Source: Prolixibacteraceae bacterium (GTDB lineage Bacteria > Bacteroidota > Bacteroidia > Bacteroidales > Prolixibacteraceae). From it: 13,963 nucleotides of DNA. Under the pieces are notes generated by a model. That model was not told where the DNA came from and did no database searches. It saw nothing but the letters and a program-made list of their open reading frames with translations. Positions 6,840 to 13,851 of the stretch are shown here, piece by piece. Position numbers and translations under genes: made by a program. Each line of letters begins with the position of its first letter. The stretch's first letter is position 1. The stretch covers positions 1 to 13,963 of the forward strand of contig JAEUSS010000301.1 of assembly GCA_016788685.1 (NCBI GenBank), in the 5' to 3' direction.

Positions 6840-7298
6840 TTACTCTCTTCTCTGACCTTTTTTATACTCTCTGATCAGATATGATCTGAATTGGTTTTCT
6901 GCGCGGTACATCATCAGCACTTTTTCCTTAGGTAATATTTTCAGGAATTGCTTGTTGTATTCCTTGAGCAGCGAGGCCTCCTGTTCGAAAGATTCGATGT
7001 AATTATTCATCATCTTTTCGATTTCAGGGTCGGTCAGATTGGCGAATTTTTCATCGGGCATACGTTCAAATTCATGAATTCGTCGCTGGATTTCAAACCT
7101 CTTCTTTTCAAATTCATTGTAAACGGGCCAGAATGCCTGGGCCTCGGAAGGTTTCAGATCAAGTTTTGCGGTGAAAAATGATATTTTTTCAGCCTTTATT
7201 TTTTCAAACATTTCAGGGCTTGGACCCTTTCTTTCCTGTGCAGACAGCAAAGCTACCGAGGAGATAAACAGAATTGTTACAAGGAATATTTTCTTCAT
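6840..7298 (-). CDS. Spy/CpxP-like periplasmic protein
   Basis: A 152-residue secreted, highly charged helical protein. A signal peptide (1-20, cleavage near Ala20-Gln21) is followed by an amphipathic helical region resembling the Spy/CpxP group. Its signature here is K-L-D-L-K-P-S-E-A-Q-A-F-W-P-V-Y-N-E-F (45-63), equivalent to the L-T-x-x-Q region of Spy. Related proteins in Bacteroidota are often named 'sensor of ECF-type sigma factor' because they sit in sigma-factor operons. Its ATG is only 5 bases after the stop of the membrane protein, which suggests translational coupling. A chaperone role or sensing of envelope stress is plausible but is inferred from family and context. Confidence 0.8.
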   Translation of the reverse strand: MKKIFLVTILFISSVALLSAQERKGPSPEMFEKIKAEKISFFTAKLDLKPSEAQAFWPVYNEFEKKRFEIQRRIHEFERMPDEKFANLTDPEIEKMMNNYIESFEQEASLLKEYNKQFLKILPKEKVLMMYRAENQFRSYLIREYKKGQRRE

Positions 7299-7303
7299 GG
7301 TTT

Positions 7304-7762
7304 TTAGTTTTGAATTTCAGAATAAATTTCAACATCGCTCATTCCGGTTGATAAGTATGCGAGAAACTCATCCGGATTAATGTTCGCAGTCTGGTCGGTA
7401 TCGTCAGAAAAGAGGGTGCTTATAAACGTACTTTCGTCAACGAGTGAGAAATTCAGCGTATAGGCATCTATCTGCGATGATGTTGTACTCTCGTCAGTTG
7501 ATGTAAGCGCGGTGTCTTTGAGCAGGAATGTGTTGATCGGGTAGTAAACCAGCAGATAAACCAAGGCAAAACTGGCAACCAGCCCCAAGGCGGGTTTTAA
7601 CAACTGAAACAGCTTGGTTGGCGAGCTCTTCTTTTGGGTTTGGTATTCAATGTTTGCCATGACCCTGTCTTCGAGCGATTCGAAGTAATGATCGGGTGTC
7701 CGGAAAGGATTCTTTTCGGTCCGTTTCAAAAAATCGGGTTCTGTGTTTTTTTCTTCGTACAT
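7304..7762 (-). CDS. Single-pass membrane protein, probable anti-sigma factor
   Basis: A 152-residue protein without a cleavable signal peptide. A soluble N-terminus holds the motif N-P-F-R-T-P-D-H-Y-F-E-S-L-E-D-R (18-33), common in small Bacteroidota proteins that follow ECF sigma genes. One transmembrane helix (about 54-75) and an acidic, serine/threonine-rich outer part (80-152) follow. It lacks the zinc-binding H-x-x-x-C-x-x-C of classical ZAS anti-sigma factors and does not resemble FecR. The ATG at 7762 is preceded by AGAAG; a further 13 codons could be read from a TTG at 7801, but that start is less likely. Its place 82 bases after the sigma gene and 5 before the Spy-like gene is the main reason for the anti-sigma call. 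Confidence 0.65.
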   Translation of the reverse strand: MYEEKNTEPDFLKRTEKNPFRTPDHYFESLEDRVMANIEYQTQKKSSPTKLFQLLKPALGLVASFALVYLLVYYPINTFLLKDTALTSTDESTTSSQIDAYTLNFSLVDESTFISTLFSDDTDQTANINPDEFLAYLSTGMSDVEIYSEIQN

Positions 7763-7844
7763 GATCTTCTGATTATATGGCTTTGACAACTTTAACTTCA
7801 AATAGTTTAATGCCCGGCTTACTTTCCGGAGGTTTGTTTTTAAG

Positions 7845-8405
7845 CTAGGATTCTATTCTTGACTCGTGCAATTTTACGTATTCTTCCACTTTCTTTACGG
7901 CGTGGTGGTAGGACGCTTTAAGCGCTCCAACCGATGTTTCGAGAATTTCCGACATTTCTTCGTACTTGATTTCGTCAAAATATTTCATGTTGAATACAAT
8001 TCGTTGTTTGTCGGGTAAGGTGGCAATTGCTTTTTGCAGTAGCATTTGCCATTCATCTCCGTCAAAATAGGTGTCGCTTTCCAGGTTTCCGATCAGGTAT
8101 TCGTTTTCGTCCGTCAGTCCCGACATCATCCGCCGTTTCCGCTGGTTGAGAAAAGTAATCGACTCGTTGGTCGCGATCCGGTAGAGCCAGGTGAATAAAC
8201 TCGATTCGGCTCTGAAAGTATCCAGCCCGTTCCAGATTTTTATAAATGTGTTTTGCAGGACATCGTCGGTATCATCGTGGTTCAGCAGAATTTTCCGGAT
8301 ATGCCAATACAGCCTTTCCTTGTATTTGGCAACCAGGTGTCTGAAGGCAAGTTCCTTGGTTGAAGTATCCTTCAGGCTATCCAGTATTTGCTGATCGGTG
8401 GTCAT
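7845..8405 (-). CDS. ECF-type RNA polymerase sigma factor
   Basis: A 186-residue sigma-70 family factor with only regions 2 and 4, the ECF form. Region 2 (about 22-92) includes D-D-T-D-D-V-L-Q-N-T-F-I-K-I-W (44-58) for core binding and T-W-L-Y-R-I-A-T-N (72-80), which contacts the -10 element. Region 4 (about 122-180) has L-P-D-K-Q-R-I-V-F-N-M-K-Y-F (130-143) and a helix-turn-helix Y-E-E-M-S-E-I-L-E-T-S-V-G-A-L-K-A-S (148-165). It would direct RNA polymerase to an envelope-stress or similar regulon and is probably held by the membrane protein encoded next. It starts 59 bases after the Nudix gene on the same strand, with no terminator seen between them. Confidence 0.93.
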   Translation of the reverse strand: MTTDQQILDSLKDTSTKELAFRHLVAKYKERLYWHIRKILLNHDDTDDVLQNTFIKIWNGLDTFRAESSLFTWLYRIATNESITFLNQRKRRMMSGLTDENEYLIGNLESDTYFDGDEWQMLLQKAIATLPDKQRIVFNMKYFDEIKYEEMSEILETSVGALKASYHHAVKKVEEYVKLHESRIES

Positions 8406-8464
8406 GTGTAATTAGATGAATGCTGTTCTGACACGAAAATGGTGAAAAAGTTTAAGCTGGCAAT

Positions 8465-9214
8465 TTATTCAATCCTGAAATTTAGCCCTTCGATCTTCAG
8501 TTTTTCGTATACCTGTATGTCAAACTGGTACAATTTGGCTGCACGATGGGCTACATTTTGCTGCTTTTGGCCCGAATCAATCAGTAATTTCATTTTTGCC
8601 AGTTTTTTCCTGAAGTTTCGGGTATCCATTTTCTTATTTAAAATGACCTCATACAGCGATTGGATTTCGGTAAGTGTAAATTTTTCGGGTAGAAGGTGAA
8701 AACCAACCGGGCGATACATCACCTCTTGTCGTAACTTAAGCAGCGCTTGCCGGATGATCTCTTCGTGATCAAAACAGAGTCGCGGCAGTTCGTTCAGGTT
8801 GAACCACTGCAGTGATCTGGTCAGGGTTGATTGTTTTAATTTATAATAATCAGGATTAATGAGCGCATAGTAACCGATAGTAATAACCCGGGTGTACGGA
8901 ACCCGCGAAAGTGAGCCAAAGGTGCCGATTTGCTGCAGATAAACATTTTCAAGTCCGGTGGCTTCGTACAGCAGGGTTTTTGCAAACTCATCGAGGTCCT
9001 GTTCTTCCGGAACGTGCCCGCCAAATAGGCTCCAGTAAATGTCGCTGTTTAATACCGGGTGTTTTTCAAAGATTTGTTTGATCTGTTCGGGGCTTGCCTG
9101 TCGGGGAAGTATACGCCTTAGTGCTTCCTGATCAATTTGATTGAGCAGGACCTTCAATCCGGACTTGTCAAATCCAAAAATAACGCAATCAACCGAAACT
9201 GAATTTAGAATCAT
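8465..9214 (-). CDS. Nudix-domain transcriptional regulator (NrtR/AraR-like)
   Basis: A 249-residue protein with an N-terminal Nudix fold (about 1-150) and a C-terminal winged-helix DNA-binding region (about 168-249, starting G-F-H-L-L-P-E-K-F-T-L). Proteins of this layout in Bacteroidota regulate sugar or NAD metabolism by binding a ligand in the Nudix domain. The Nudix box G-x5-E-x7-R-E-U-x-E-E-x-G-U is degenerate: from Gly66, position 72 is Gln, 80 is Thr, 81 is Leu and 85 is Ala, leaving only Glu84, Gly87 and Leu88. Metal-dependent hydrolysis is therefore unlikely, and a ligand-sensing role fits better. Residues 26-60 form an insertion before the box compared with minimal Nudix domains. 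No sugar or NAD genes lie beside it, so its targets are unknown apart from a possible self-operator. Confidence 0.8.
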   Translation of the reverse strand: MILNSVSVDCVIFGFDKSGLKVLLNQIDQEALRRILPRQASPEQIKQIFEKHPVLNSDIYWSLFGGHVPEEQDLDEFAKTLLYEATGLENVYLQQIGTFGSLSRVPYTRVITIGYYALINPDYYKLKQSTLTRSLQWFNLNELPRLCFDHEEIIRQALLKLRQEVMYRPVGFHLLPEKFTLTEIQSLYEVILNKKMDTRNFRKKLAKMKLLIDSGQKQQNVAHRAAKLYQFDIQVYEKLKIEGLNFRIE

Positions 9215-9215
9215 A

Positions 9216-9231
9216 CCCCATGGCTTTGGGG
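9216..9231. promoter_or_regulatory. Candidate operator at the Nudix regulator start
   Basis: The inverted repeat CCCCA-N6-TGGGG lies between the -7 element and the start codon of the Nudix regulator and covers the predicted transcription start. A symmetric site here suits negative autoregulation. The repeat is short, and no second copy was found in the window. Confidence 0.35.
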
Positions 9232-9239
9232 CAAAAGTA
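9232..9239 (-). promoter_or_regulatory. -7 promoter element of the Nudix regulator
   Basis: On the minus strand TACTTTTG matches TAnnTTTG exactly, 17 bases before the ATG. I see no good -33 element at the expected distance. Confidence 0.5.
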
Positions 9240-9304
9240 ATAAACCCGATTTTATATTCATCTATTGTCAGGTTAATAATTGCTTCATAGTTTGCCGAAT
9301 AGAT

Positions 9305-9312
9305 TATCTTTG
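9305..9312 (+). promoter_or_regulatory. -7 promoter element of ychF
   Basis: TATCTTTG matches TAnnTTTG exactly, 27 bases before the ychF ATG. TTG at 9280-9282 is a weak -33 candidate with a 22-base gap. The divergent regulator promoter lies only about 65 bases away. Confidence 0.6.
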
Positions 9313-9339
9313 CACGGAAATTTTAAAAAATAGAAACGC

Positions 9340-10440
9340 ATGGCTTTACAGTGTGGGATAGTCGGATTGCCCAATGTCGGAAAATCGACACTTTTTAATT
9401 GTTTGTCGAATGCAAAGGCGCAGTCTGCAAACTTCCCGTTTTGCACCATCGAACCCAACCTGGGCGTAATTACCGTTCCTGATGAACGATTGAATGCCCT
9501 GGCTGACCTCGTTCATCCGGAACGTGTGGTACCAACAACTGTCGAGATTGTTGATATAGCCGGTTTGGTTCGCGGCGCAAGCAAGGGGGAAGGTTTAGGA
9601 AACAAGTTTCTGGCAAATATCCGGGAAACAGATGCTATTATTCATGTTCTGAGATGTTTTGACAATGACAATATTACCCATGTTGACACTACGATTGATC
9701 CGGTTCGAGATAAAGAAACCATTGACATCGAGTTGCAGCTGAAAGACCTTGAGACCGTTGAAAGCCGCATTGCCAAAGTTGAAAAACAGGCCAAAACCGG
9801 AAATGATCCGGAGGCCAAGCGGATGTTAAAAATACTGTTGATGTTTCGTGAAGCTTTGGTCCAGGGAAAATCGGCCCGGACTGTCGAAATTGACGAAGCC
9901 GACCAAAAGCTGGCTAAAGAGTTGCAGTTGCTGACCAACAAACCCATTTTGTACGTGTGCAATGTCGACGAAGCTGCGGTTTTGACCGGGAATGCCTATG
10001 TTGATGCGGTGAAAGAAGCAATCAAAGAAGAGAATGCAGAAATGTTGATGATTGCCGCTGCTACTGAAGCTGATATTGCTGAGCTGGAAAGCTACGAAGA
10101 GCGTAAAATGTTTTTGGAAGACCTCGGTCTGGAAGAGTCGGGTGTTAATAAGCTGATTAAGTGTGCTTACCGGCAGTTACAGCTTGAAACATATTTCACC
10201 GTTGGGGTGAAAGAAGTGAGGGCATGGACTTACAGACGCGGATTCAAAGCTCCTCAGGCGGCAGGGGTTATTCATACCGATTTTGAAAAAGGCTTTATCC
10301 GTGCCGAAGTCATTAAATACGACGATTTTATCGCGTTGAAGTCAGAGCAAGCTTGCAAAGAAGCCGGTAAAATGGGAGTCGAAGGGAAAGAGTATGTTGT
10401 TCAGGATGGCGATATTATGCATTTCAGGTTTAACGTATAG
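9340..10440 (+). CDS. ychF: Ribosome-binding ATPase YchF (Obg family)
   Basis: A P-loop NTPase of the Obg group that binds ribosomes and, unusually for the family, prefers ATP; in E. coli it is linked to translation and to negative control of oxidative-stress defence. The 366 residues match the usual length (about 363). The Walker A motif G-L-P-N-V-G-K-S-T (9-17), the switch motif N-F-P-F-C-T-I-E-P-N (31-40) and D-I-A-G (72-75) are present. The base-recognition motif N-V-D-E (208-211) replaces the N-K-x-D of GTPases, as expected for YchF. A helical insertion (about 130-200) and a C-terminal TGS domain (about 283-365) complete it. It appears monocistronic, with its own promoter and terminator. 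Confidence 0.97.
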   Translation: MALQCGIVGLPNVGKSTLFNCLSNAKAQSANFPFCTIEPNLGVITVPDERLNALADLVHPERVVPTTVEIVDIAGLVRGASKGEGLGNKFLANIRETDAIIHVLRCFDNDNITHVDTTIDPVRDKETIDIELQLKDLETVESRIAKVEKQAKTGNDPEAKRMLKILLMFREALVQGKSARTVEIDEADQKLAKELQLLTNKPILYVCNVDEAAVLTGNAYVDAVKEAIKEENAEMLMIAAATEADIAELESYEERKMFLEDLGLEESGVNKLIKCAYRQLQLETYFTVGVKEVRAWTYRRGFKAPQAAGVIHTDFEKGFIRAEVIKYDDFIALKSEQACKEAGKMGVEGKEYVVQDGDIMHFRFNV

Positions 10441-10467
10441 TCCTGATTGGATAGAAAAAAGTAAGAA

Positions 10468-10492
10468 GGCAGTCCGTTTGGGCTGCCTTTTT
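10468..10492 (+). terminator. Intrinsic terminator of ychF
   Basis: An 8-bp stem (GGCAGTCC / GGGCTGCC, one G-U pair) with a GTTT loop spans 10468-10487 and is followed by five Ts. It lies 27 bases past the ychF stop. Confidence 0.88.
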
Positions 10493-10514
10493 GCTTTTTG
10501 TATTAATTGAATGT

Positions 10515-10527
10515 GAAAAATAATCGA
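10515..10527 (+). repeat. 13-bp direct repeat, copy 1
   Basis: GAAAAATAATCGA here recurs exactly at 10735-10747, 220 bases downstream. The two copies frame the G+T-rich stretch. TTGAATGT and TGGTGGTT are also each found near both ends. Confidence 0.6.
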
Positions 10528-10560
10528 ATGGTGGTTTTTTGAAAAACTCTTCTGATTTTC

Positions 10561-10680
10561 GGGTGTTAGCAGATGAATGGTTGGGGTGTGTGGCGAAAAA
10601 AGAGTTGTTTGTGGGTTTGTTGGGTGTGATTTTTCGGGGTGTGAGTAAATTTTTGTGGTTTTATATTTTTGTTTTCTGAA
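10561..10680 (+). other. C-poor, G+T-rich intergenic stretch upstream of asnB
   Basis: A hand count of these 120 bases gives G 43, T 52, A 21 and C 4, so G+T is 79% and C only about 3%, unlike the flanking genes. There are five runs of three or more Gs (10561, 10583, 10613, 10622, 10636). No reading frame on either strand looks coding, and I recognise no RNA family. The whole gap from 10494 to 10817 holds this stretch, the framing repeat and the asnB promoter, and otherwise nothing I can name. Confidence 0.55.
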
Positions 10681-10734
10681 GTTTTTTATTTGCTCTCGTG
10701 GTGGTTGAATGTTGAATAATTAAGAAAAATGTCA

Positions 10735-10747
10735 GAAAAATAATCGA
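10735..10747 (+). repeat. 13-bp direct repeat, copy 2
   Basis: Second exact copy of GAAAAATAATCGA, lying 18 bases before the asnB -7 element. Its position close to the promoter means it could be a protein-binding site rather than an insertion scar. Confidence 0.6.
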
Positions 10748-10764
10748 TATGTGATCAAAATGAC

Positions 10765-10772
10765 TAAATTTG
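10765..10772 (+). promoter_or_regulatory. -7 promoter element of asnB
   Basis: TAAATTTG matches TAnnTTTG exactly and would start transcription about 40 bases before the asnB ATG. No clear TTTG -33 box is present; the repeat copy at 10735-10747 occupies part of that region, which would suit an activator-dependent promoter. Confidence 0.5.
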
Positions 10773-10817
10773 ACTCGTATTAGTTTCGAATAGGTCATAT
10801 TTTAAATCGATAATATT

Positions 10818-12491
10818 ATGTGCGGATTTGTAGGAGTATTTGATTTGAAGGTGCAGGCTCAGGAACTGCGTCCTCAGGTTTTAAAGATGTCGAAGAAAAT
10901 TCGTCATCGCGGCCCGGATTGGTCGGGTATTTTTTCGTGCGATAAGTCTGTCCTGGCTCACGAACGTTTGTCGATTGTTGATCCCGAATCAGGTGGTCAG
11001 CCACTGTACAGTAAAGATGGTAAGCTGGTGCTGGCCGTAAATGGCGAAATATATAATCATCAGGAAATACGAAACCGGATTGGCGATTCATACGAATTTC
11101 TGACGCACTCGGACTGCGAAGTGATTTTGGCCTTGTACCGCGAAAAAGGCGTTGATTTTCTGGAAGACCTGAATGGTATTTTTGCTTTTGCCTTGTACGA
11201 TCAGGAGAAGGATGTTTATCTGATTGCGCGTGACCACATTGGTATTATTCCGCTTTATCAGGGGTGGGATAAATACGGCAACTACTATGTAGCTTCGGAG
11301 TTGAAATCGCTGGAAGGTTATTGCAGTAAGATTGAAGAGTTTTTGCCCGGAAAATATCTGTATAGTCCTGATGGTGAAGTGAAAACATGGTACGAGCGCG
11401 AATGGCAATCGTATGATGCGGTGAAAGATAATGGTTTTGATATCAGTGTTTTGCGCAAAGCGCTCGAAGATGCAGTTCATCGTCAGCTGATGTCGGATGT
11501 TCCTTACGGTGTTTTGCTTTCCGGAGGGCTTGATTCTTCTGTTATTTCGGCTATTGCCAAAAAATATGCGGCGTTTCGCATTGAATCGCAGGATTCGGAA
11601 CAGGCGTATTGGCCCCAGTTGCATTCCTTTGCAGTCGGGCTGATTGGTTCTCCGGATCTGGCCGCTGCAAAAAAAGTTGCCGACCACATCGGAACGATTC
11701 ACCACGAGATTCATTTTACTGTTCAGGAGGGGTTGGACGCGATTCGTGACGTGATTTATTACCTTGAAACCTATGATGTTACTACTGTTCGTGCCTCTAC
11801 TCCAATGTATTTGCTTGCACGGGTTATCAAGTCGATGGGAGTAAAAATGGTGCTTTCCGGAGAAGGAGCTGACGAAATTTTTGGAGGTTACCTCTATTTT
11901 CACAAAGCGCCCAACGCGAAAGCATTTCACGAAGAAACCGTCAGGAAACTGGGCAAGTTGCATCTGTATGACTGCTTGCGGGCCAACAAGTCGCTGGCAG
12001 CCTGGGGGGTTGAAGGCCGGGTGCCCTTCCTTGATAAAGAATTTCTGGATGTAGCCATGCGGATTAATCCGGAAGAAAAAATGGCTAAAAACGGGCGAAT
12101 GGAGAAATGGGTGGTACGCAAAGCATTTGAAGATTATTTGCCCGAAAGTGTAGTTTGGCGTCAGAAAGAACAATTTTCCGATGGTGTTGGTTATAATTGG
12201 ATCGATTCGTTGAAAGCGATGGTTGCTGAAAAGGTCACCGATGAGCAGATGGCAACCGCGAAATTCAGGTTTCCGATTAATACACCGATGTCAAAAGAAG
12301 AATATTTTTACCGTTCTATATTTACCGAACATTTCCCGTCAGACTCGGCTGCGAGCTGTGTGCCGTCGGTACCGTCAATTGCCTGCAGTACACCGGTTGC
12401 CCTGGAATGGGATGCCAGTTTTAAGAATAATGCTGATCCTTCAGGGCGTTCGGTGGGGAGTGTTCACCTGGAAGGGTACACCAAATCATAA
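10818..12491 (+). CDS. asnB: Asparagine synthetase B (glutamine-hydrolysing)
   Basis: Makes asparagine from aspartate, glutamine and ATP in the cytoplasm. The 557 residues match E. coli AsnB (554). The N-terminal class II glutaminase domain begins M-C-G-F-V-G-V-F-D, so Cys2 becomes the N-terminal nucleophile after Met removal. Arg50, N-G-E (75-77) and Asp99 are the expected glutamine-pocket residues. The synthetase domain has the pyrophosphate loop S-G-G-L-D-S-S (235-241) and S-G-E-G-A-D-E-I-F-G-G-Y further on. The C-terminus keeps the E-W-D-x-x-F-K-N-x-x-D-P-S-G-R segment of bacterial AsnB. Both domains look active. It has its own promoter and terminator. Confidence 0.97.
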   Translation: MCGFVGVFDLKVQAQELRPQVLKMSKKIRHRGPDWSGIFSCDKSVLAHERLSIVDPESGGQPLYSKDGKLVLAVNGEIYNHQEIRNRIGDSYEFLTHSDCEVILALYREKGVDFLEDLNGIFAFALYDQEKDVYLIARDHIGIIPLYQGWDKYGNYYVASELKSLEGYCSKIEEFLPGKYLYSPDGEVKTWYEREWQSYDAVKDNGFDISVLRKALEDAVHRQLMSDVPYGVLLSGGLDSSVISAIAKKYAAFRIESQDSEQAYWPQLHSFAVGLIGSPDLAAAKKVADHIGTIHHEIHFTVQEGLDAIRDVIYYLETYDVTTVRASTPMYLLARVIKSMGVKMVLSGEGADEIFGGYLYFHKAPNAKAFHEETVRKLGKLHLYDCLRANKSLAAWGVEGRVPFLDKEFLDVAMRINPEEKMAKNGRMEKWVVRKAFEDYLPESVVWRQKEQFSDGVGYNWIDSLKAMVAEKVTDEQMATAKFRFPINTPMSKEEYFYRSIFTEHFPSDSAASCVPSVPSIACSTPVALEWDASFKNNADPSGRSVGSVHLEGYTKS

Positions 12492-12546
12492 ATTAGTTTT
12501 AGGTTTCAACATAAATTTTCTCGACAATTGGATTGAAACAAAAGAG

Positions 12547-12571
12547 CCGGGGGCAGCTCCCGGTTTTTTTT
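12547..12571 (+). terminator. Intrinsic terminator of asnB
   Basis: A GC-rich stem (CCGGG at 12547-12551 with CCCGG at 12559-12563, extendable by two inner pairs) is followed by eight Ts. It lies 55 bases after the asnB stop. Confidence 0.92.
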
Positions 12572-12651
12572 GCTTCAAAAATCGGTATCCTGAATTAAAT
12601 TCTTTTATTTTGCAATTGCTTGTAATACTTACAATTATTTAAAATACGATA

Positions 12652-13743
12652 ATGAAAAATCTTGTACTTATTGGCTTATTGTTAGGCTTCTTCTCATGCA
12701 CTCAGACTCCTTCGTATAAAATCAGTGTAAAACTGGCCGGAGCCGAAGGGAACGCTTATCTGGCAAAACGCGTGAAAGGAGAATGGGTGAAACTTGATTC
12801 GGCAGCGCTTGCAAATGGAGAATACCAGTTTAAAGGTGCCGTAAAAAATCCGGAAGTTTATTACTTGAGCGTTGGCTCGAAAAAGCAAAGATTGCCGTTC
12901 TTTATCGAGAACTCTGCTATTTCAATTGCCGGTTCTGCTGATTCGCTTTTGTCGGCAAAGGTTTCAGGATCAGCGACTCAAAACGAATATCAGGCTATTC
13001 AGGAAAAACTAGACGAACTCGACAAGCAGGGAACCACACTTTATAACCAGTCGAAAGAAGCCGGAAAAAATGGTGATACGAACCAATCGGACAGTCTTTC
13101 GGTGCTGGCTGATGCGGTTTTCAGCAAAATTGACGAACAGCAGAAGGATTTTATTAAAGCCAATCCGGCTTCGTTTGTTTCTCCGTTTCTTTTAGGCCGG
13201 ATTTATTACGAGATGGAAGCTGATGAGCTGGAAGGTTTCTTGTCGGGACTGGATGCCAAACTTGACTCGGTATCTACGGTTGTAACCCTGAAAGATCGGG
13301 TCGCTAAACTTAAAACAGTTGCTGTCGGGCAGATTGCTCCTGATTTTACCATGAACGATACGAACGGGAATCCGGTAAAATTCAGTGATATTTATTCGAA
13401 GAACGAATATACCCTGATTGACTTTTGGGCTTCGTGGTGTGGCCCTTGCCGGCGCGAAAATCCGAATGTTGTAGCAGCCTTTGAGCACTACAAAACCAAA
13501 GGATTCGGAGTGTTCGGAGTGTCGCTCGATACCGACAAAGCGAAATGGGAAAAGGCAATCGCCGATGATCAGCTGACCTGGCCTCATGTTTCCGATCTGA
13601 AAGGCTGGAAAAACGAAGCTGCCGCAACTTATTGCGTCAATTCGATACCCGCTAATTTGCTGGTTGATAAAACGGGAAAAATTGTTGGGCGCAACCTGCG
13701 CGAAGGAAATCTCCATCAAACACTTTCAGGTTTGATGAAATAA
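12652..13743 (+). CDS. TlpA-like thiol-disulfide oxidoreductase lipoprotein (DUF4369 + thioredoxin fold)
   Basis: A 363-residue envelope lipoprotein that probably reduces or exchanges disulfides in the periplasm. The signal peptide ends in a lipobox with Cys16 (G-F-F-S-C), so the mature protein is lipid-anchored. Residues about 21-110 form the beta-rich DUF4369 domain common to Bacteroidota TlpA proteins, and a charged helical linker (about 111-222) follows. The thioredoxin domain (about 226-363) has W-C-G-P-C (Cys263, Cys266) and the cis-proline in S-I-P-A-N (Pro333). No partner such as CcdA or a cytochrome c maturation gene is nearby, so the substrate is unknown. The gene lies between two terminators and is probably monocistronic; I found no exact -7 match upstream. 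Confidence 0.93.
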   Translation: MKNLVLIGLLLGFFSCTQTPSYKISVKLAGAEGNAYLAKRVKGEWVKLDSAALANGEYQFKGAVKNPEVYYLSVGSKKQRLPFFIENSAISIAGSADSLLSAKVSGSATQNEYQAIQEKLDELDKQGTTLYNQSKEAGKNGDTNQSDSLSVLADAVFSKIDEQQKDFIKANPASFVSPFLLGRIYYEMEADELEGFLSGLDAKLDSVSTVVTLKDRVAKLKTVAVGQIAPDFTMNDTNGNPVKFSDIYSKNEYTLIDFWASWCGPCRRENPNVVAAFEHYKTKGFGVFGVSLDTDKAKWEKAIADDQLTWPHVSDLKGWKNEAAATYCVNSIPANLLVDKTGKIVGRNLREGNLHQTLSGLMK

Positions 13744-13761
13744 TACATCCGGTTGATATTC

Positions 13762-13819
13762 CTGAGGCGTTAAATGGCTAGAGTTTATGATTTCAGCGAT
13801 TTAGCGCTTCAGTCTTTTT
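13762..13819 (+). terminator. Intrinsic terminator of the TlpA-like gene
   Basis: Bases 13762-13775 (CTGAGGCGTTAAAT) pair with 13799-13812 (ATTTAGCGCTTCAG) over all 14 positions, two of them G-U. A T-rich tract (TCTTTTT) follows. The loop is 23 bases. It lies 18 bases past the stop codon. Confidence 0.8.
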
Positions 13820-13851
13820 ATTCGGGACTAATCATTTATATATTTTTGATC

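Noticed and set aside
10583..10639. Three-tetrad G-quadruplex upstream of asnB
   Set aside because: Four runs of at least three Gs exist, but the first loop is about 26 bases, too long for a standard motif; only a weaker two-tetrad form is possible.
11088..12173. 361-codon open frame antisense to asnB
   Set aside because: It lies entirely inside the conserved asnB gene on the other strand, and its translation shows no domain or sensible composition.
13841..13848. TATTTTTG, a formal match to the -7 element before the DUF2721 gene
   Set aside because: It ends 3 bases before the ATG, so transcription would start inside the gene; the region is AT-rich and the match is probably chance.
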